NCBI RefSeq assembly: GCF_031880315.1
Contig: NZ_CP134771.1
Location: 4,453,501 to 4,517,500 of the forward strand
Direction of reading: 5' to 3'
DNA: 64,000 nt
Origin: Pseudomonas baltica
Lineage (GTDB): Bacteria; Pseudomonadota; Gammaproteobacteria; Pseudomonadales; Pseudomonadaceae
The notes beneath the pieces were generated by a model, which saw nothing but the letters and a program-made list of their open reading frames with translations, was not told the DNA's origin and made no database searches. Both the position numbers and the translations under genes were made by a program. How positions within the stretch are numbered: position 1 is the first letter of the stretch; each line of letters opens with the position of its first letter. This document shows positions 53,770-64,000 of the stretch, piece after piece.

Positions 53770-56094
53770 ATGACTCGTACCCGATCCCCTCGCTCCCGCT
53801 CCAAAAAACCCTCTGGTGGCCTGCGTCCCTGGCTTGGCTGGGCTATCAAGCTCGGGCTCGTCGGCCTCGTGGTGCTGGCAGGCTTTGCCGTCTACCTCGA
53901 TGCGATCGTCCAGGAGAAGTTCTCCGGCAAGCGCTGGACCATCCCGGCCAAGGTCTACGCTCGGCCGCTGGAGCTGTTCGTGGGGCAGAAGCTCACCGAA
54001 AAAGACTTCCTCACTGAGCTCGATGCGTTGGGCTATCGGCGCCAGCCGACGGTCACTGGGCCGGGCGAGGCGGCGGTCAATGGCACGACCGTGGCGCTGA
54101 ACACCCGCGGATTTCAGTTCTATGAAGGCCTGGAGCAGGCGCGCCCGGTACGTGTGCGCTTCAGTGGCGATTATGTCGCCGAACTCAGCGGCAATGGCGG
54201 CGACAAACTCCCGGTGGTGCGCCTCGAGCCCCTGCTGATTGGTGGCCTGTACCCGAAAAACCTCGAAGACCGCATCCTCATCAAGCTCGATCAGGCGCCG
54301 CCTTATCTGCTCGATACCCTGACCACGGTCGAGGATCGCGACTTCTATCACCACTTCGGTATCTCGCCGAAGGGCATCGTGCGGGCGATGTGGATCAACA
54401 CCTCATCCGGGTCGATGCGCCAGGGTGGCAGTACCCTGACCCAGCAGTTGGTCAAGAACTTCTTCCTGACCAATGAACGCAGCCTGACCCGCAAGCTCGA
54501 AGAAGCGATGATGTCCGTGTTGCTGGAGGTTCACTACAGCAAGCGCGAGATCCTCGAGGCCTATCTCAACGAGGTATTCGTCGGCCAGGATGGGCAGCGG
54601 GCGGTGCATGGCTTCGGCCTGGCCAGCCAGTTCTTCTTCAGCCAACCGCTGTCGGAGCTCAAGTTGCATCAAGTGGCGTTGCTGGTGGGCATGGTCAAGG
54701 GACCGTCCTATTACAACCCGCGGCGCTATCCTGATCGCGCCCTGGAGCGGCGCAACCTGGTGCTCGACCTGTTGCAACAGCAAGGCGTCGCCACCCCTGA
54801 AGCCGTCGCTGCCGCCAAGGCCATGCCACTGGGCGTGACCAACCGCGGCAGCCTTGCGGACAGCTCGTTCCCGGCATTCCTCGACCTGGTCAAGCGCCAG
54901 CTGCGTGAAGACTACCGCGACGAAGACTTGACCGAAGAAGGCTTGCGCATTTTCACCAGTTTCGACCCGATCCTGCAGATGAAGGCTGAAGCCTCGGTGA
55001 CCGATACCTTCAAGCGACTGGGTGCACGTAAAGGCTCGGACGCTATGGAAACCAGCATGGTGGTCACCAACCCGGAAAGCGGTGAAGTGCAGGCCCTGGT
55101 GGGCAGTCGTGTGCCCGGTTTCGCCGGCTTCAACCGCGCGCTGGACGCCGTGCGCCCGATCGGCTCGCTGGTCAAGCCGTCGATCTACCTGACCGCACTT
55201 GAGAAACCCAGCCAGTACACCCTGACCACCTGGATCAAGGACGAGCCGTTCCAGGTCAAGGGCGCCGACGGGCAGATCTGGAAGCCGCAGAACTACGAAA
55301 AAACCGCCAACGGCACGATTTTTCTGTATCAGGGCCTGGCGCATTCCCTCAACCTGTCGAGTGCCCGCCTGGGCCTCGATCTGGGTGTGCCGAACGTATT
55401 CAAGACCATCAGCAAGCTGGGCGTCGATGTCGATTGGCCGGCCTATCCGTCGATGCTGCTGGGCGCGGGCGGCATGTCGCCGATGCAGGTCGCGACCATG
55501 TACCAGACCATCGCCAACGGCGGTTTCAATACGCCAATGCGCGGCATTCGCAGTGTGCTTACTGCCGAAGGGCAACCGCTCAAGCGTTACCCGTTCAAGA
55601 TCGAGCAGCGTTTCGATGCGGGCTCCATCTACCTGATCCAGACGGCGATGCAGCGGGTCATGCGCGAAGGTACCGGGCGTTCGGTGTACAACGTGCTGCC
55701 CAAGAACCTCACGCTGGCGGGCAAGACCGGTACCAGTAACGATTCCCGTGATGCCTGGTTCGCCGGTTTCAGTCAGGATCTGCTCGCGGTGGTCTGGATG
55801 GGCCGCGACGACAACGGCAAGACGCCGTTCACCGGTGCCACCGGGCCGTTGCAGGTGTGGACCAGTTTCATGAGCAAGGCCGATCCGTTGCCGCTGGACA
55901 CGCCGGTACCCGATAACGTGGTACAGGCCTGGATCAACGCGCAGACCGGCCAGGGCTCGGCCGAAGGCTGCCCTGGCGCCGTACAGATGCCGTATATTCA
56001 CGGCAGTGAACCCGCTCCAGGCACCGCCTGTGGCGCCAGCCCTGACAATCCCGCCGGTTCGGTGATGGATTGGGTCAAGGGCTGGCTGAATTAA
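53770..56094 (+). CDS. mrcB: Penicillin-binding protein 1B
   Basis: Bifunctional peptidoglycan glycosyltransferase/transpeptidase of the inner membrane. The 774 residues have a short basic cytosolic tail, a membrane segment (about 24-45) and a UB2H-like region. The GT51 domain has catalytic Glu188 in TVEDRDFYHHFG. The transpeptidase has Ser466 in IGSLVKP, SLNLSSARL (SxN) and GKTGTSND (KTG). It is divergent from the kinase-like gene, and followed 16 bases later by a lipoprotein gene that may encode a partner. Confidence 0.97.
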   Translation: MTRTRSPRSRSKKPSGGLRPWLGWAIKLGLVGLVVLAGFAVYLDAIVQEKFSGKRWTIPAKVYARPLELFVGQKLTEKDFLTELDALGYRRQPTVTGPGEAAVNGTTVALNTRGFQFYEGLEQARPVRVRFSGDYVAELSGNGGDKLPVVRLEPLLIGGLYPKNLEDRILIKLDQAPPYLLDTLTTVEDRDFYHHFGISPKGIVRAMWINTSSGSMRQGGSTLTQQLVKNFFLTNERSLTRKLEEAMMSVLLEVHYSKREILEAYLNEVFVGQDGQRAVHGFGLASQFFFSQPLSELKLHQVALLVGMVKGPSYYNPRRYPDRALERRNLVLDLLQQQGVATPEAVAAAKAMPLGVTNRGSLADSSFPAFLDLVKRQLREDYRDEDLTEEGLRIFTSFDPILQMKAEASVTDTFKRLGARKGSDAMETSMVVTNPESGEVQALVGSRVPGFAGFNRALDAVRPIGSLVKPSIYLTALEKPSQYTLTTWIKDEPFQVKGADGQIWKPQNYEKTANGTIFLYQGLAHSLNLSSARLGLDLGVPNVFKTISKLGVDVDWPAYPSMLLGAGGMSPMQVATMYQTIANGGFNTPMRGIRSVLTAEGQPLKRYPFKIEQRFDAGSIYLIQTAMQRVMREGTGRSVYNVLPKNLTLAGKTGTSNDSRDAWFAGFSQDLLAVVWMGRDDNGKTPFTGATGPLQVWTSFMSKADPLPLDTPVPDNVVQAWINAQTGQGSAEGCPGAVQMPYIHGSEPAPGTACGASPDNPAGSVMDWVKGWLN

Positions 56095-56110
56095 GTGACG
56101 AGGAGCTAAC

Positions 56111-56896
56111 GTGAACAAGTGGTGGTTTCCTGCTGTAACGGCGCTGGCCTTGCTCAATGGTTGCGCCAGCGTGCAGCGTGGCTCGATCCCGGTGGTGGAC
56201 TCCGGGTCTGCCGTGTCGAACAACGAGCGCGTCTCGGCCAATCGCCAGACCACCTACCGGGCACCGGTCGCACAAACGCAGCCCCAGGCCGCGCCGCAGG
56301 ATTCCGGAGTGGTGGTGATGGTGCCGGGGGCCAGCGGCTCTGGCAGCTTCGCCGCGCCGACCAGCGCGCCGATCACCCCTGGGGCCTATAACGCGCCGAT
56401 CACCCCCGGGCCGTCGAGTGCGCCTATCACGCCTGGCGCCTACGTGGCACCGAGCGCGGCAGCCACGGCGCCGAGCACCAACTATGCGAGCGCGCCCTCT
56501 ACCAGCTACTCGATGCCCACGGCGCCTACCGGCATCCCGAAAAGCACCGGCGGGCTGTCTGCCGACGAGCAGCTCGACGGCCCGGTGCTGTCGTTGCTGA
56601 CCACTGCCCAGCAACAGCAAGGCAGCGGCGACCTCAACGGCGCCTCGTCGAGCCTTGAGCGTGCCCAGCGGATTGCCCCGCGCGAGCCGCAAGTGCTGTA
56701 TCGCCTGGCCCAGGTGCGCCTGGCGCAAGGCGAGCCAGCGCAGGCCGAAGAATTCGCCCGTCGCGCGCTGACTTATTCCAATGGTCGCCCCGATCTGCAG
56801 AGCGGTCTGTGGAGCGTGATCGCTCAGGCCAAGGATCGTCAGGGTGACAGCGCCGGCGCTGCACTGGCTCGCCAGAAAGCCAGCGGGGGGGCGTGA
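56111..56896 (+). CDS. Outer-membrane lipoprotein with TPR-like domain
   Basis: The 261 residues start at a GTG with a lipoprotein signal peptide; the lipobox LLNGC places the lipidated Cys at 18. A Ser/Ala/Pro-rich region includes three 9-residue repeats APITPG-x-x-x (86-112). The C-terminal part (about 150-261) is helical with TPR-like pairs (LNGASSSLERAQRIAPREPQ, LYRLAQVRLAQGEPAQAEEF). It lies after mrcB, so a role as a PBP1B helper such as LpoB is possible, but the sequence is not clearly LpoB. Confidence 0.85.
   Translation: MNKWWFPAVTALALLNGCASVQRGSIPVVDSGSAVSNNERVSANRQTTYRAPVAQTQPQAAPQDSGVVVMVPGASGSGSFAAPTSAPITPGAYNAPITPGPSSAPITPGAYVAPSAAATAPSTNYASAPSTSYSMPTAPTGIPKSTGGLSADEQLDGPVLSLLTTAQQQQGSGDLNGASSSLERAQRIAPREPQVLYRLAQVRLAQGEPAQAEEFARRALTYSNGRPDLQSGLWSVIAQAKDRQGDSAGAALARQKASGGA
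56366..56446 (+). repeat. Three 27-base coding repeats in the lipoprotein gene
   Basis: Three imperfect copies of a 27-base unit coding APITPGAYN, APITPGPSS and APITPGAYV. They lie inside the Pro-rich linker and are likely variable in number between strains. Confidence 0.75.
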
Positions 56897-57225
56897 TGGA
56901 TGCTCGCTTGCCGGCCCTGGCCGAACACCTGCTGCTCATCGAGCGTGAGCTACGTCTGCAAGGCTGGTGGGCGCAGGAGCCTCCCAGTGCCGAAGCGCTG
57001 GCCAGTCAGGAGCCGTTCTGTGTCGACAGCATGGAGTTCGAACAATGGCTGCAATGGATTTTCCTGCCGCGCATGAAGCAGATCATCGAGCAGGAGCTGC
57101 CGTTGCCCAATGCTTCGGGGATCCTGGCGATGTCGGAAATGGTCTATGCCAGCCGCGCAGAGCAAAGCCGGGGCTTGAATGTATTGTTGGCGGAGTTTGA
57201 CGAGCTGATTACCCAGGCGCGCTGA
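56896..57225 (+). CDS. YqcC family (DUF446) protein
   Basis: A 109-residue helical protein with the family pattern LLIERELRLQGWW, PFCVDSMEFEQWLQWIFLP and MKQIIEQ. Its function is unknown; in E. coli yqcC is next to the tRNA pseudouridine synthase truC. The ATG at 56896 shares a base with the upstream stop (TGATG), so it is coupled to the lipoprotein gene; a GTG three bases earlier is possible. Confidence 0.85.
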   Translation: MDARLPALAEHLLLIERELRLQGWWAQEPPSAEALASQEPFCVDSMEFEQWLQWIFLPRMKQIIEQELPLPNASGILAMSEMVYASRAEQSRGLNVLLAEFDELITQAR

Positions 57226-57239
57226 GCAGGGGGAGGGCG

Positions 57240-57674
57240 TTACTGGCAGGTGTCGGCGATGCTCGCCTTGGTCTCGGTGATCTTGGCCTGTCGTTCCTCC
57301 TCCGTGAGGCGGCGCAGTTCACCGTCCACGTCCTGGCGCACCCGTGGATTGTTGGTGAGCTGCGCCAGATTGGTCCGAGCCTGGTCACAGAATTCATCGG
57401 TGCGTTGCTGAGCGTCGGTCACTTCCTGCTTGACCTTGGCGTCGGCGGCTTTCTGTTTGTCGTCGGTGCCGGTCGGCGCGCTGCCTTTGGGAGCGGTGGC
57501 TGGGGCGGGCGCGGGCGGTGTCCTGGTTTCGATCGGCGTGGAGTTCTGCCCCGCCGGTGGCTGCGCATCGAAGTGCGTCACGCCCTGGGCATCGACCCAC
57601 TTGTAGATCTGCCCCGCGAATGCCGATGTGCTCAGCAACAACAACAGGCTGACCTTGATGATCATCGCGCGCAT
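57240..57674 (-). CDS. DUF4124 domain periplasmic protein
   Basis: The 144 residues have a signal peptide (about 1-21, ending SAFAG). A DUF4124 domain follows (QIYKWVDAQGVTHFDAQPP), then a Pro/Ala linker and a helical, charged tail with two cysteines. DUF4124 is a common small module of unknown function in proteobacterial envelope proteins. GAGGAG eight bases before the ATG at 57674 fixes the start. It is convergent with the YqcC gene. Confidence 0.87.
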   Translation of the reverse strand: MRAMIIKVSLLLLLSTSAFAGQIYKWVDAQGVTHFDAQPPAGQNSTPIETRTPPAPAPATAPKGSAPTGTDDKQKAADAKVKQEVTDAQQRTDEFCDQARTNLAQLTNNPRVRQDVDGELRRLTEEERQAKITETKASIADTCQ

Positions 57675-58071
57675 GGTGACTCCTCGAAAAAAACGATATT
57701 GATGAAAATTACCACAGCTTCGGGCTTTTTTACTGAATTCTTGTGGCCGTCCATACGATTGCCAGCAAGAAATCTCACAGATTACTTGACTTGGGCTGGA
57801 TGAATCCGAACAATCCCAAGTCCGCTGTGACGGGACTGCCAGAAGCAGGCCCGCCCGGCAGATCATGAGGCGCACACCCGCGCCGACCCGTAACACCCGC
57901 AACGCGTTACCTCGCGCTGGGTGGGAAAGCCCCGCAACATCTGGGGCACCCAATACTTGCTCAGTCAGTGCTGACGTAGTCGGCGACCACCGTCGCTCAT
58001 GCTCTGCTAGGCAGTAAACCTATCAAGACCCGCTCTGCCTGAGCGGTATTCTGGCGTTTAGAGGTGACAAC
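57675..58071 (+). other. Leader region of ilvI
   Basis: The 397 bases upstream of ilvI hold no credible gene. Two hairpins stand out. TGGGT/ACCCA with inner GCCCC/GGGGC lies at 57918-57952. CCGCTC-tgcct-GAGCGG at 58030-58046 ends 15 bases before the ribosome binding site (GAGGTG at 58061). A 50-codon frame starting ATGAGGCGC near 57865 is not rich in Leu, Ile or Val codons. Confidence 0.5.
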
Positions 58072-59796
58072 GTGGAGCTTTTATCTGGCGGTGAGATGAT
58101 CGTCCGCTTTTTGCGTGACGAAGGGGTCAAGCACATCTACGGGTACCCTGGTGGTGCTCTCCTGCACGTATACGATGCCTTGTTCAAAGAGCCGGAAGTG
58201 GCCCACATCCTGGTTCGTCACGAACAGGCAGCCACCCATATGGCTGACGGCTATGCCCGTGCGACCGGCAAGGCCGGCGTGGTGCTGGTGACTTCCGGCC
58301 CAGGCGCGACCAACGCAATTACCGGCATTGCCACAGCCTACATGGACTCCATTCCGATGGTGATCCTGTCTGGCCAGGTGGCCAGCACCCTCGTGGGCAC
58401 CGATGCCTTCCAGGAAACCGACATGATCGGTATTTCCCGGCCGATCGTGAAACACAGCTTCATGATCAAACACGCGTCGGAAATCCCTGAAGTCCTGAAA
58501 AAAGCCTTCTACCTGGCGCAGTCCGGCCGTCCGGGCCCGGTGGTCGTCGATATTCCGAAAGACATGACCAATCCGGTCGACAAGTACGAATACATCTTCC
58601 CGAAAAAGGCCAAGCTGCGCTCCTACACGCCTGCGGTCCGTGGCCACTCGGGCCAGATCCGCAAGGCTGCGGAAATGCTCGTTGCCGCCAAGCGCCCGGT
58701 GATCTATGCCGGCGGTGGCGTAATCCTGGGCAACGGTTCCGAGTCACTGACCGAACTGGCCCAATGGCTCAACGCCCCGGTAACCAATACCCTGATGGGC
58801 CTGGGCGCCTATCCGGGCATGGATCGCCAGTTCGTCGGTATGCTCGGCATGCACGGCAGCTACACGGCCAACCTGGCCATGCACCACGCCGATGTGATCC
58901 TGGCCGTGGGCGCGCGCTTCGATGACCGCGTCATCAATGGCGCCGCCAAGTTCTGCCCGAACGCCAAGATCATCCATATCGATATCGACCCGGCGTCCAT
59001 CTCCAAGACCATCAAGGCCGACGTGCCGATCGTTGGCCCGGTGGACAGCGTCCTCAGCGAAATGGTCGCGACCTTGAAGGAAATCGGCGAGAAGCCGAAC
59101 AAGGAAGCGGTCGCCGCCTGGTGGAAGCAGGTCGAAGAGTGGCGCCCGGACGGCACCCTGTTCCCTTACAACAAGGGCGACGGCAGCAAGATCAAGCCTC
59201 AGCAGGTAATCGAGACCCTGTGCGAAGTGACCAAGGGCGACGCTTACGTCAGTTCCGACGTCGGCCAGCACCAGATGTTCGCGGCGCAGTACTACCGGTT
59301 CAACAAGCCTAACCGCTGGATCAACTCCGGCGGCCTGGGCACCATGGGCTTCGGTTTCCCGGCGGCCATGGGCGTCAAGCTGAACTTCCCGGATGCCGAC
59401 GTCGCCTGTGTGACCGGCGAAGGCAGCATCCAGATGAACATCCAGGAGCTGTCGACCTGCCTGCAGTACGACCTGCCGGTCAAGATCATCCTGCTCAACA
59501 ACGGCGTGCTGGGCATGGTCCGTCAGTGGCAGGACATGAGCTACGGCGCTCGTCACTCCCACTCCTACATGGAATCGCTGCCTGACTTCGTCAAGCTGGT
59601 CGAGGCGTACGGGCATGTCGGCATGCGCATCACCGACTTGAAAGACCTCAAGCCGAAGATGGAAGAAGCCTTCGCCATGAAGGATCGCCTGGTGTTCATC
59701 GACATTCAGGTAGACGTCGCCGAGCACGTCTATCCGATGCAGATCAAGGACGGCTCCATGCGCGACATGTGGCTCAGCAAGACGGAGCGGACTTAA
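58072..59796 (+). CDS. ilvI: Acetolactate synthase, large (catalytic) subunit
   Basis: Thiamine-diphosphate enzyme making acetolactate or acetohydroxybutyrate for Val, Leu and Ile. The 574 residues have the catalytic Glu in [19 protein letters not shown] (residue about 46). The FAD region is central, and the TPP-binding GEGSIQMN sits in place of the more usual GDG. The start is GTG after GAGGTG. ilvH follows after 2 bases. Confidence 0.96.
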   Translation: MELLSGGEMIVRFLRDEGVKHIYGYPGGALLHVYDALFKEPEVAHILVRHEQAATHMADGYARATGKAGVVLVTSGPGATNAITGIATAYMDSIPMVILSGQVASTLVGTDAFQETDMIGISRPIVKHSFMIKHASEIPEVLKKAFYLAQSGRPGPVVVDIPKDMTNPVDKYEYIFPKKAKLRSYTPAVRGHSGQIRKAAEMLVAAKRPVIYAGGGVILGNGSESLTELAQWLNAPVTNTLMGLGAYPGMDRQFVGMLGMHGSYTANLAMHHADVILAVGARFDDRVINGAAKFCPNAKIIHIDIDPASISKTIKADVPIVGPVDSVLSEMVATLKEIGEKPNKEAVAAWWKQVEEWRPDGTLFPYNKGDGSKIKPQQVIETLCEVTKGDAYVSSDVGQHQMFAAQYYRFNKPNRWINSGGLGTMGFGFPAAMGVKLNFPDADVACVTGEGSIQMNIQELSTCLQYDLPVKIILLNNGVLGMVRQWQDMSYGARHSHSYMESLPDFVKLVEAYGHVGMRITDLKDLKPKMEEAFAMKDRLVFIDIQVDVAEHVYPMQIKDGSMRDMWLSKTERT

Positions 59797-59798
59797 TC

Positions 59799-60290
59799 AT
59801 GCGTCATATCATTTCGCTTTTGCTGGAGAACGAACCGGGCGCGCTGTCGCGTGTGATCGGGCTGTTTTCCCAACGCAACTACAACATCGAAAGCCTGACG
59901 GTGGCACCGACCGAAGACCCGACCTTGTCGCGCCTGACGTTGACTACCGTGGGGCATGATGAAGTGATCGAACAGATCACGAAAAACCTCAACAAGTTGA
60001 TCGAGGTGGTCAAACTGGTCGACCTGTCGGAAAGCGCCCATATCGAGCGCGAGCTGATGCTGGTCAAGGTGAAGGCTACTGGCGCCCAACGCGCCGAGAT
60101 CAAACGCACCACCGATATCTATCGGGGGCAGATCGTTGACGTCAGCGCTAGCGTTTACACCGTTCAGCTGACAGGTACCAGCGACAAGCTGGACAGCTTC
60201 ATTCAGGCTATCGGCACAGCGGCGATCCTCGAGACCGTGCGCAGTGGCGTCACCGGCATTGCCCGTGGCGACAAAGTACTCAGCATCTAA
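59799..60290 (+). CDS. ilvH: Acetolactate synthase, small (regulatory) subunit
   Basis: Activates the large subunit and confers valine inhibition. The 163 residues have an N-terminal ACT domain (MRHIISLLLENEPGALSRVIGLFSQRNYNI) and a C-terminal regulatory domain (about 80-163). The frame is open from 59769 inside ilvI; the ATG at 59799 gives the family start. ilvC follows 45 bases later with its own AGGGGA-like site. Confidence 0.96.
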   Translation: MRHIISLLLENEPGALSRVIGLFSQRNYNIESLTVAPTEDPTLSRLTLTTVGHDEVIEQITKNLNKLIEVVKLVDLSESAHIERELMLVKVKATGAQRAEIKRTTDIYRGQIVDVSASVYTVQLTGTSDKLDSFIQAIGTAAILETVRSGVTGIARGDKVLSI

Positions 60291-60323
60291 ACCAATTCAG
60301 TGAATGGCCTGCGGGCCAGATAA

Positions 60324-61352
<1,029 letters not shown>

Positions 61353-61370
61353 TACACCTTTGTCATGATG

Positions 61371-61396
61371 AAAACGCGGCCTCGGCCGCGTTTTTT
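61371..61396 (+). terminator. Terminator of ilvC
   Basis: AAAACGCGGC and GCCGCGTTTT flank a four-base loop, followed by TT. Confidence 0.93.
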
Positions 61397-61500
61397 CGTT
61401 ATGGTGCTCAGCTTCTGGTATAAAGCGGCATCGTTTGCAAGCGAACCCTCGTGGCAGACGTCTGTCGAAACTTTTCACACCGTTGCAAGGTATTCTGTCC

Positions 61501-62355
61501 ATGAGCGAACGTCCCGAAGAGCCGAACAAGGCCTCCGACGCCGAAAGTCTTCTACCGATCGACGAGCATGTCGAGGAGGGTCATGATGCCGAGGGACGCA
61601 AAGTCCGGCATCGTGGCATCTACCTGCTGCCCAACCTGTTCACTACCGCGAATCTGTTCGCCGGGTTCTACTCGATCATCAACTCCATCAGTGCACAGAG
61701 TGCAGTGAGCGCGGGCAATCCCGTGGAGGCCGCCAAGTACTTCTCCTTTGCGGCGATCGCCATTTTCGTTGCCATGCTGCTGGATGGCCTGGATGGTCGC
61801 GTCGCGCGCATGACCAACACCCAGAGTGCGTTTGGCGCCGAGTATGATTCGCTGGCCGACATGGTCGCTTTCGGCCTTGCGCCGGCGATTCTGGCCTTCG
61901 GCTGGGCGCTTGCGGACATGGGCAAGGTCGGCTGGATGGTCGCCTTCATCTATGTCGCCGGCGCTGCGTTGCGTCTGGCACGTTTCAACACGCAGGTGGG
62001 CAAGGCCGACAAGCGTTTCTTCATCGGCCTGGCGAGTCCGGCGGCGGCGGGTGTGGTCGCCGGCACGGTATGGGCGTTCAGCGACTTCGATATTCCGGGC
62101 GCGAAGATGTCGTTCCTGGTAGCGCTGCTGGTGGCGGCGGCAGGGATGCTGATGGTCAGCAACATCAAGTACAACAGCTTCAAGGAGCTGGACCTCAAGG
62201 GGCGCGTGCCCTTCGTGGCCATCCTGGCCGTGGTGCTGGTGTTCGCCGTAGTCTTCAGCGATCCGCCGCGGGTACTGTTGTTGATCTTCCTGGCATACGC
62301 GGCTTCTGGCCCGGTTCAATTTCTGTTACGTAAAAGCCGTCACAAAAAGGCCTGA
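61501..62355 (+). CDS. pssA: CDP-diacylglycerol-serine O-phosphatidyltransferase
   Basis: Makes phosphatidylserine, the precursor of phosphatidylethanolamine, in the inner membrane. The 284 residues have the CDP-alcohol motif D-G-x2-A-R-x8-G-x3-D-x3-D (DGRVARMTNTQSAFGAEYDS region) and six to eight hydrophobic segments. The N-terminal tail (1-50) is acidic and soluble. It is the integral-membrane type, not the soluble phospholipase-D-like PssA of E. coli. ATG 61501 is chosen from an open frame that begins at 61435. Confidence 0.93.
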   Translation: MSERPEEPNKASDAESLLPIDEHVEEGHDAEGRKVRHRGIYLLPNLFTTANLFAGFYSIINSISAQSAVSAGNPVEAAKYFSFAAIAIFVAMLLDGLDGRVARMTNTQSAFGAEYDSLADMVAFGLAPAILAFGWALADMGKVGWMVAFIYVAGAALRLARFNTQVGKADKRFFIGLASPAAAGVVAGTVWAFSDFDIPGAKMSFLVALLVAAAGMLMVSNIKYNSFKELDLKGRVPFVAILAVVLVFAVVFSDPPRVLLLIFLAYAASGPVQFLLRKSRHKKA

Positions 62356-62418
62356 TGTAGTCCGATACCGCTCATAATCCGTAGTCTGTTGGTGATCCCA
62401 AAAGACTACGGAGTTTCT

Positions 62419-63432
62419 ATGCTCATCAAGCTCGCCAAGGCCAGCGACTGTCACGAGTCGCAGGTCACTCCCGAATCCTTCTATCTCTCGCGCCGCACCT
62501 TGTTGGGCAGCTCCGTCGCCGGCTTGGCGATGGCTGGCCTGCCGCGTTGGGCGAGCGCCGCCGATCCTTCTCTTTATCCCGATGCAGATGCGAGCAAGGC
62601 GCCCGCCTGGCTGGCCGAACAGATAGGGCGCACGCAATGGCAGGCGGTGACGGTGGCGGGGGAGGCCATCACGCCTTTTAAAGATGCCACCCACTACAAC
62701 AACTTCTATGAGTTCGGCACCGACAAGGGCGATCCGGCGAACAATGCTGGCTCCTTGAAAACCGAGCCCTGGTCGGTGGTCATCGACGGCGAGGTGGGCA
62801 AGCCCGGGCGCTATGCGCTGGAGGACTTCGTCAAACCTTATCAGCTACAGGAGCGGATCTACCGGCTGCGCTGTGTAGAGGCCTGGTCGATGGTCATTCC
62901 CTGGATCGGTTTTCCTATCGCCGATCTGCTCAAGCAGGTCGAGCCCACCAGCAAGGCTAAATACATACGCTTCGAAACGCTGAAAGACCCGCAGAGCATG
63001 CCGGGTCAGCGCTCCAGTTTCGCGCTGATCGACTGGCCCTATGTAGAAGGCTTGCGCCTGGATGAGGCGATGAATCCGCTGGCGATTCTGGCGGTGGGCA
63101 TGTACGGACGCGAACTGGCCAACCAGAATGGCGCGCCTTTACGTCTGGTGGTGCCGTGGAAGTACGGCTTCAAGAGCGTGAAGTCGATCGTGCGTATCAG
63201 CCTGGTGGCCGAGCAGCCGGCCACCACCTGGCAGGGCCTGGCCCCTACCGAATATGGCTTCTATGCCAACGTCAACCCCACGGTGGACCACCCGCGGTGG
63301 ACTCAGGCGCGGGAGCGTCGCCTGCCTAGCGGTCTGTTCAGTCCTAATGTGCGCACGACTCAGATGTTCAATGGATATGAAGAGCAGGTGGCGTCGTTAT
63401 ACGCCGGTATGGATCTGAGGAAGAATTACTGA
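62419..63432 (+). CDS. msrP: Periplasmic methionine sulfoxide reductase, catalytic subunit
   Basis: Molybdenum-cofactor enzyme that repairs oxidised methionines in envelope proteins. The 337 residues start with a Tat signal ([17 protein letters not shown], about 30-50). The oxidoreductase domain has the Mo-ligating Cys in [14 protein letters not shown]. The ATG at 62419 gives the usual length; the frame is open 30 bases upstream. The stop shares a base with the msrQ start (TGATG), so the two are coupled. Confidence 0.95.
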   Translation: MLIKLAKASDCHESQVTPESFYLSRRTLLGSSVAGLAMAGLPRWASAADPSLYPDADASKAPAWLAEQIGRTQWQAVTVAGEAITPFKDATHYNNFYEFGTDKGDPANNAGSLKTEPWSVVIDGEVGKPGRYALEDFVKPYQLQERIYRLRCVEAWSMVIPWIGFPIADLLKQVEPTSKAKYIRFETLKDPQSMPGQRSSFALIDWPYVEGLRLDEAMNPLAILAVGMYGRELANQNGAPLRLVVPWKYGFKSVKSIVRISLVAEQPATTWQGLAPTEYGFYANVNPTVDHPRWTQARERRLPSGLFSPNVRTTQMFNGYEEQVASLYAGMDLRKNY

Positions 63433-64000
63433 TGCGATATCTGTGGTGGCGCGTGAGCGTATTTATCGTCATTGCGGTGTGGCCGCCCTATTGGATATAT
63501 CAGGCTCAGCTGTTGGCGCTGGGGCCTGATCCGGGCAAGGTGTTGCTCAACCGATTCGGCCTGGGCGTGTTGGTGCTGTTGTTGGTGACGCTGTCCTTGA
63601 CGCCTTTGCAGCGAATGACGGCGTGGCCGGGGTGGTTTCTGGTACGCAGGCAATTGGGATTGTGGAGCCTGGCCTATGCCTTGCTGCACCTGACGATGTA
63701 TCTGGTGTTTGTTCTGGGCCTGGATTGGGGGCAGCTAGGTGTCGAGCTCGTCGACCGCCCTTACATTATCGTCGGCGCGATCGCGTTGCTGGGATTGTTG
63801 ACCCTGTCACTGACGTCCAATCGTTTCAGTCAGCGGCGGCTTGGGGCGAAGTGGAAGCAGCTGCATCGTCTGGTGTATGTGATCCTCGGTCTGGGACTGT
63901 TGCACTTTCTTTGGGTTGTGCGTTCGGACCTCAAGGAATGGGCGATCTACGCTGCCATAGGGGCATTGCTGCTAGCGTTGCGTATACCTGCAGTGACACG
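63432..64000 (+). CDS. msrQ: Heme-binding membrane subunit MsrQ (partial)
   Basis: Open to the end of the window: 189 codons read, with no stop. The protein starts [14 protein letters not shown] and has several membrane segments. Conserved histidines occur in LLHLTMYL and KQLHRLVYV and LLHFLWV, typical of the ferric reductase-like family. MsrQ passes electrons from the respiratory chain to MsrP. The missing part would be roughly the last 10-20 residues, judging by the usual length of about 200. Confidence 0.93.
   Translation, partial: MRYLWWRVSVFIVIAVWPPYWIYQAQLLALGPDPGKVLLNRFGLGVLVLLLVTLSLTPLQRMTAWPGWFLVRRQLGLWSLAYALLHLTMYLVFVLGLDWGQLGVELVDRPYIIVGAIALLGLLTLSLTSNRFSQRRLGAKWKQLHRLVYVILGLGLLHFLWVVRSDLKEWAIYAAIGALLLALRIPAVT

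Noticed and set aside
53652..53849. N-terminal extension of the kinase-like protein
   Set aside because: Runs into the mrcB start region with no ribosome binding site; GTG 53651 has one.
57865..58017. Possible leader peptide before ilvI (starts ATGAGGCGC)
   Set aside because: No run of Leu, Ile or Val codons and no clear ribosome binding site; attenuation by it is unsupported.

Overview
The window is a gene-dense, high-GC stretch of a Pseudomonas chromosome. It looks closer to the fluorescens/putida side of the genus than to P. aeruginosa. The gene order carA-carB-greA-yhbY-rlmE-ftsH-folP-glmM-tpiA-secG, tRNA-Leu, tRNA-fMet, rimP-nusA-infB-rbfA-truB-rpsO-pnp follows the Pseudomonas core. So do dksA-gluQ-cbrA-cbrB-crcZ-pcnB-folK-panB-panC-pgi-acs and mrcB ... 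ilvI-ilvH-ilvC-pssA-msrP-msrQ. CrcZ, PrrF, CbrAB and CbpA are Pseudomonas hallmarks. I see no prophage, insertion sequence, plasmid gene or CRISPR array.

Layout. 1-20.9 kb (mostly + strand): carbamoyl phosphate synthesis, transcript cleavage (GreA), ribosome maturation (YhbY, RlmE), FtsH protease, folate (FolP), amino sugar (GlmM), glycolysis (TpiA), secretion (SecG), two tRNAs, then the translation/RNA block rimP to pnp. 20.9-26.0 kb (- strand): one 1,689-residue protein, the main accessory gene, probably of the Pseudomonas dermonecrotic-toxin-like family. It has four related internal segments and an aspzincin-like HEISH...TVD..Y site near its C-terminus. 26.2-26.7 kb: a periplasmic BON protein behind a sigma-54 promoter with an IHF site. 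26.9-34.7 kb (- strand): DUF2845, a giant DUF748/AsmA-like protein, an rRNA-type methyltransferase, a thiolase and acetyl-CoA synthetase. 34.9-47.7 kb (- strand): pgi, panC, panB, folK, pcnB, the catabolite-control unit cbrX-cbrA-cbrB-crcZ, gluQ and dksA. 47.9-57.7 kb: aminotransferase, sfsA, Rieske protein, the iron-regulated sRNA PrrF beside cbpA, TfoX-C and pentapeptide proteins, a two-domain kinase-like protein, PBP1B (mrcB), lipoprotein, YqcC and DUF4124. 58-64 kb (+): branched-chain amino acid synthesis (ilvI-ilvH-ilvC), pssA, and the methionine sulfoxide repair pair msrP-msrQ, with msrQ cut by the window end.

Regulation visible in the DNA. CrcZ has a canonical sigma-54 promoter, an upstream TGTTAC/GTAACA dyad for CbrB and six A-rich Hfq/Crc decoy motifs. 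PrrF has a sigma-70-like promoter overlapped by a 15/19 Fur box and ends in a strong terminator. The initiator tRNA has its own promoter ahead of rimP-nusA-infB. REP-type inverted repeats occupy several intergenic gaps. One of them fills the pgi-panC gap, where P. aeruginosa carries panD. The 58-codon cbrX gene is translationally coupled to cbrA.
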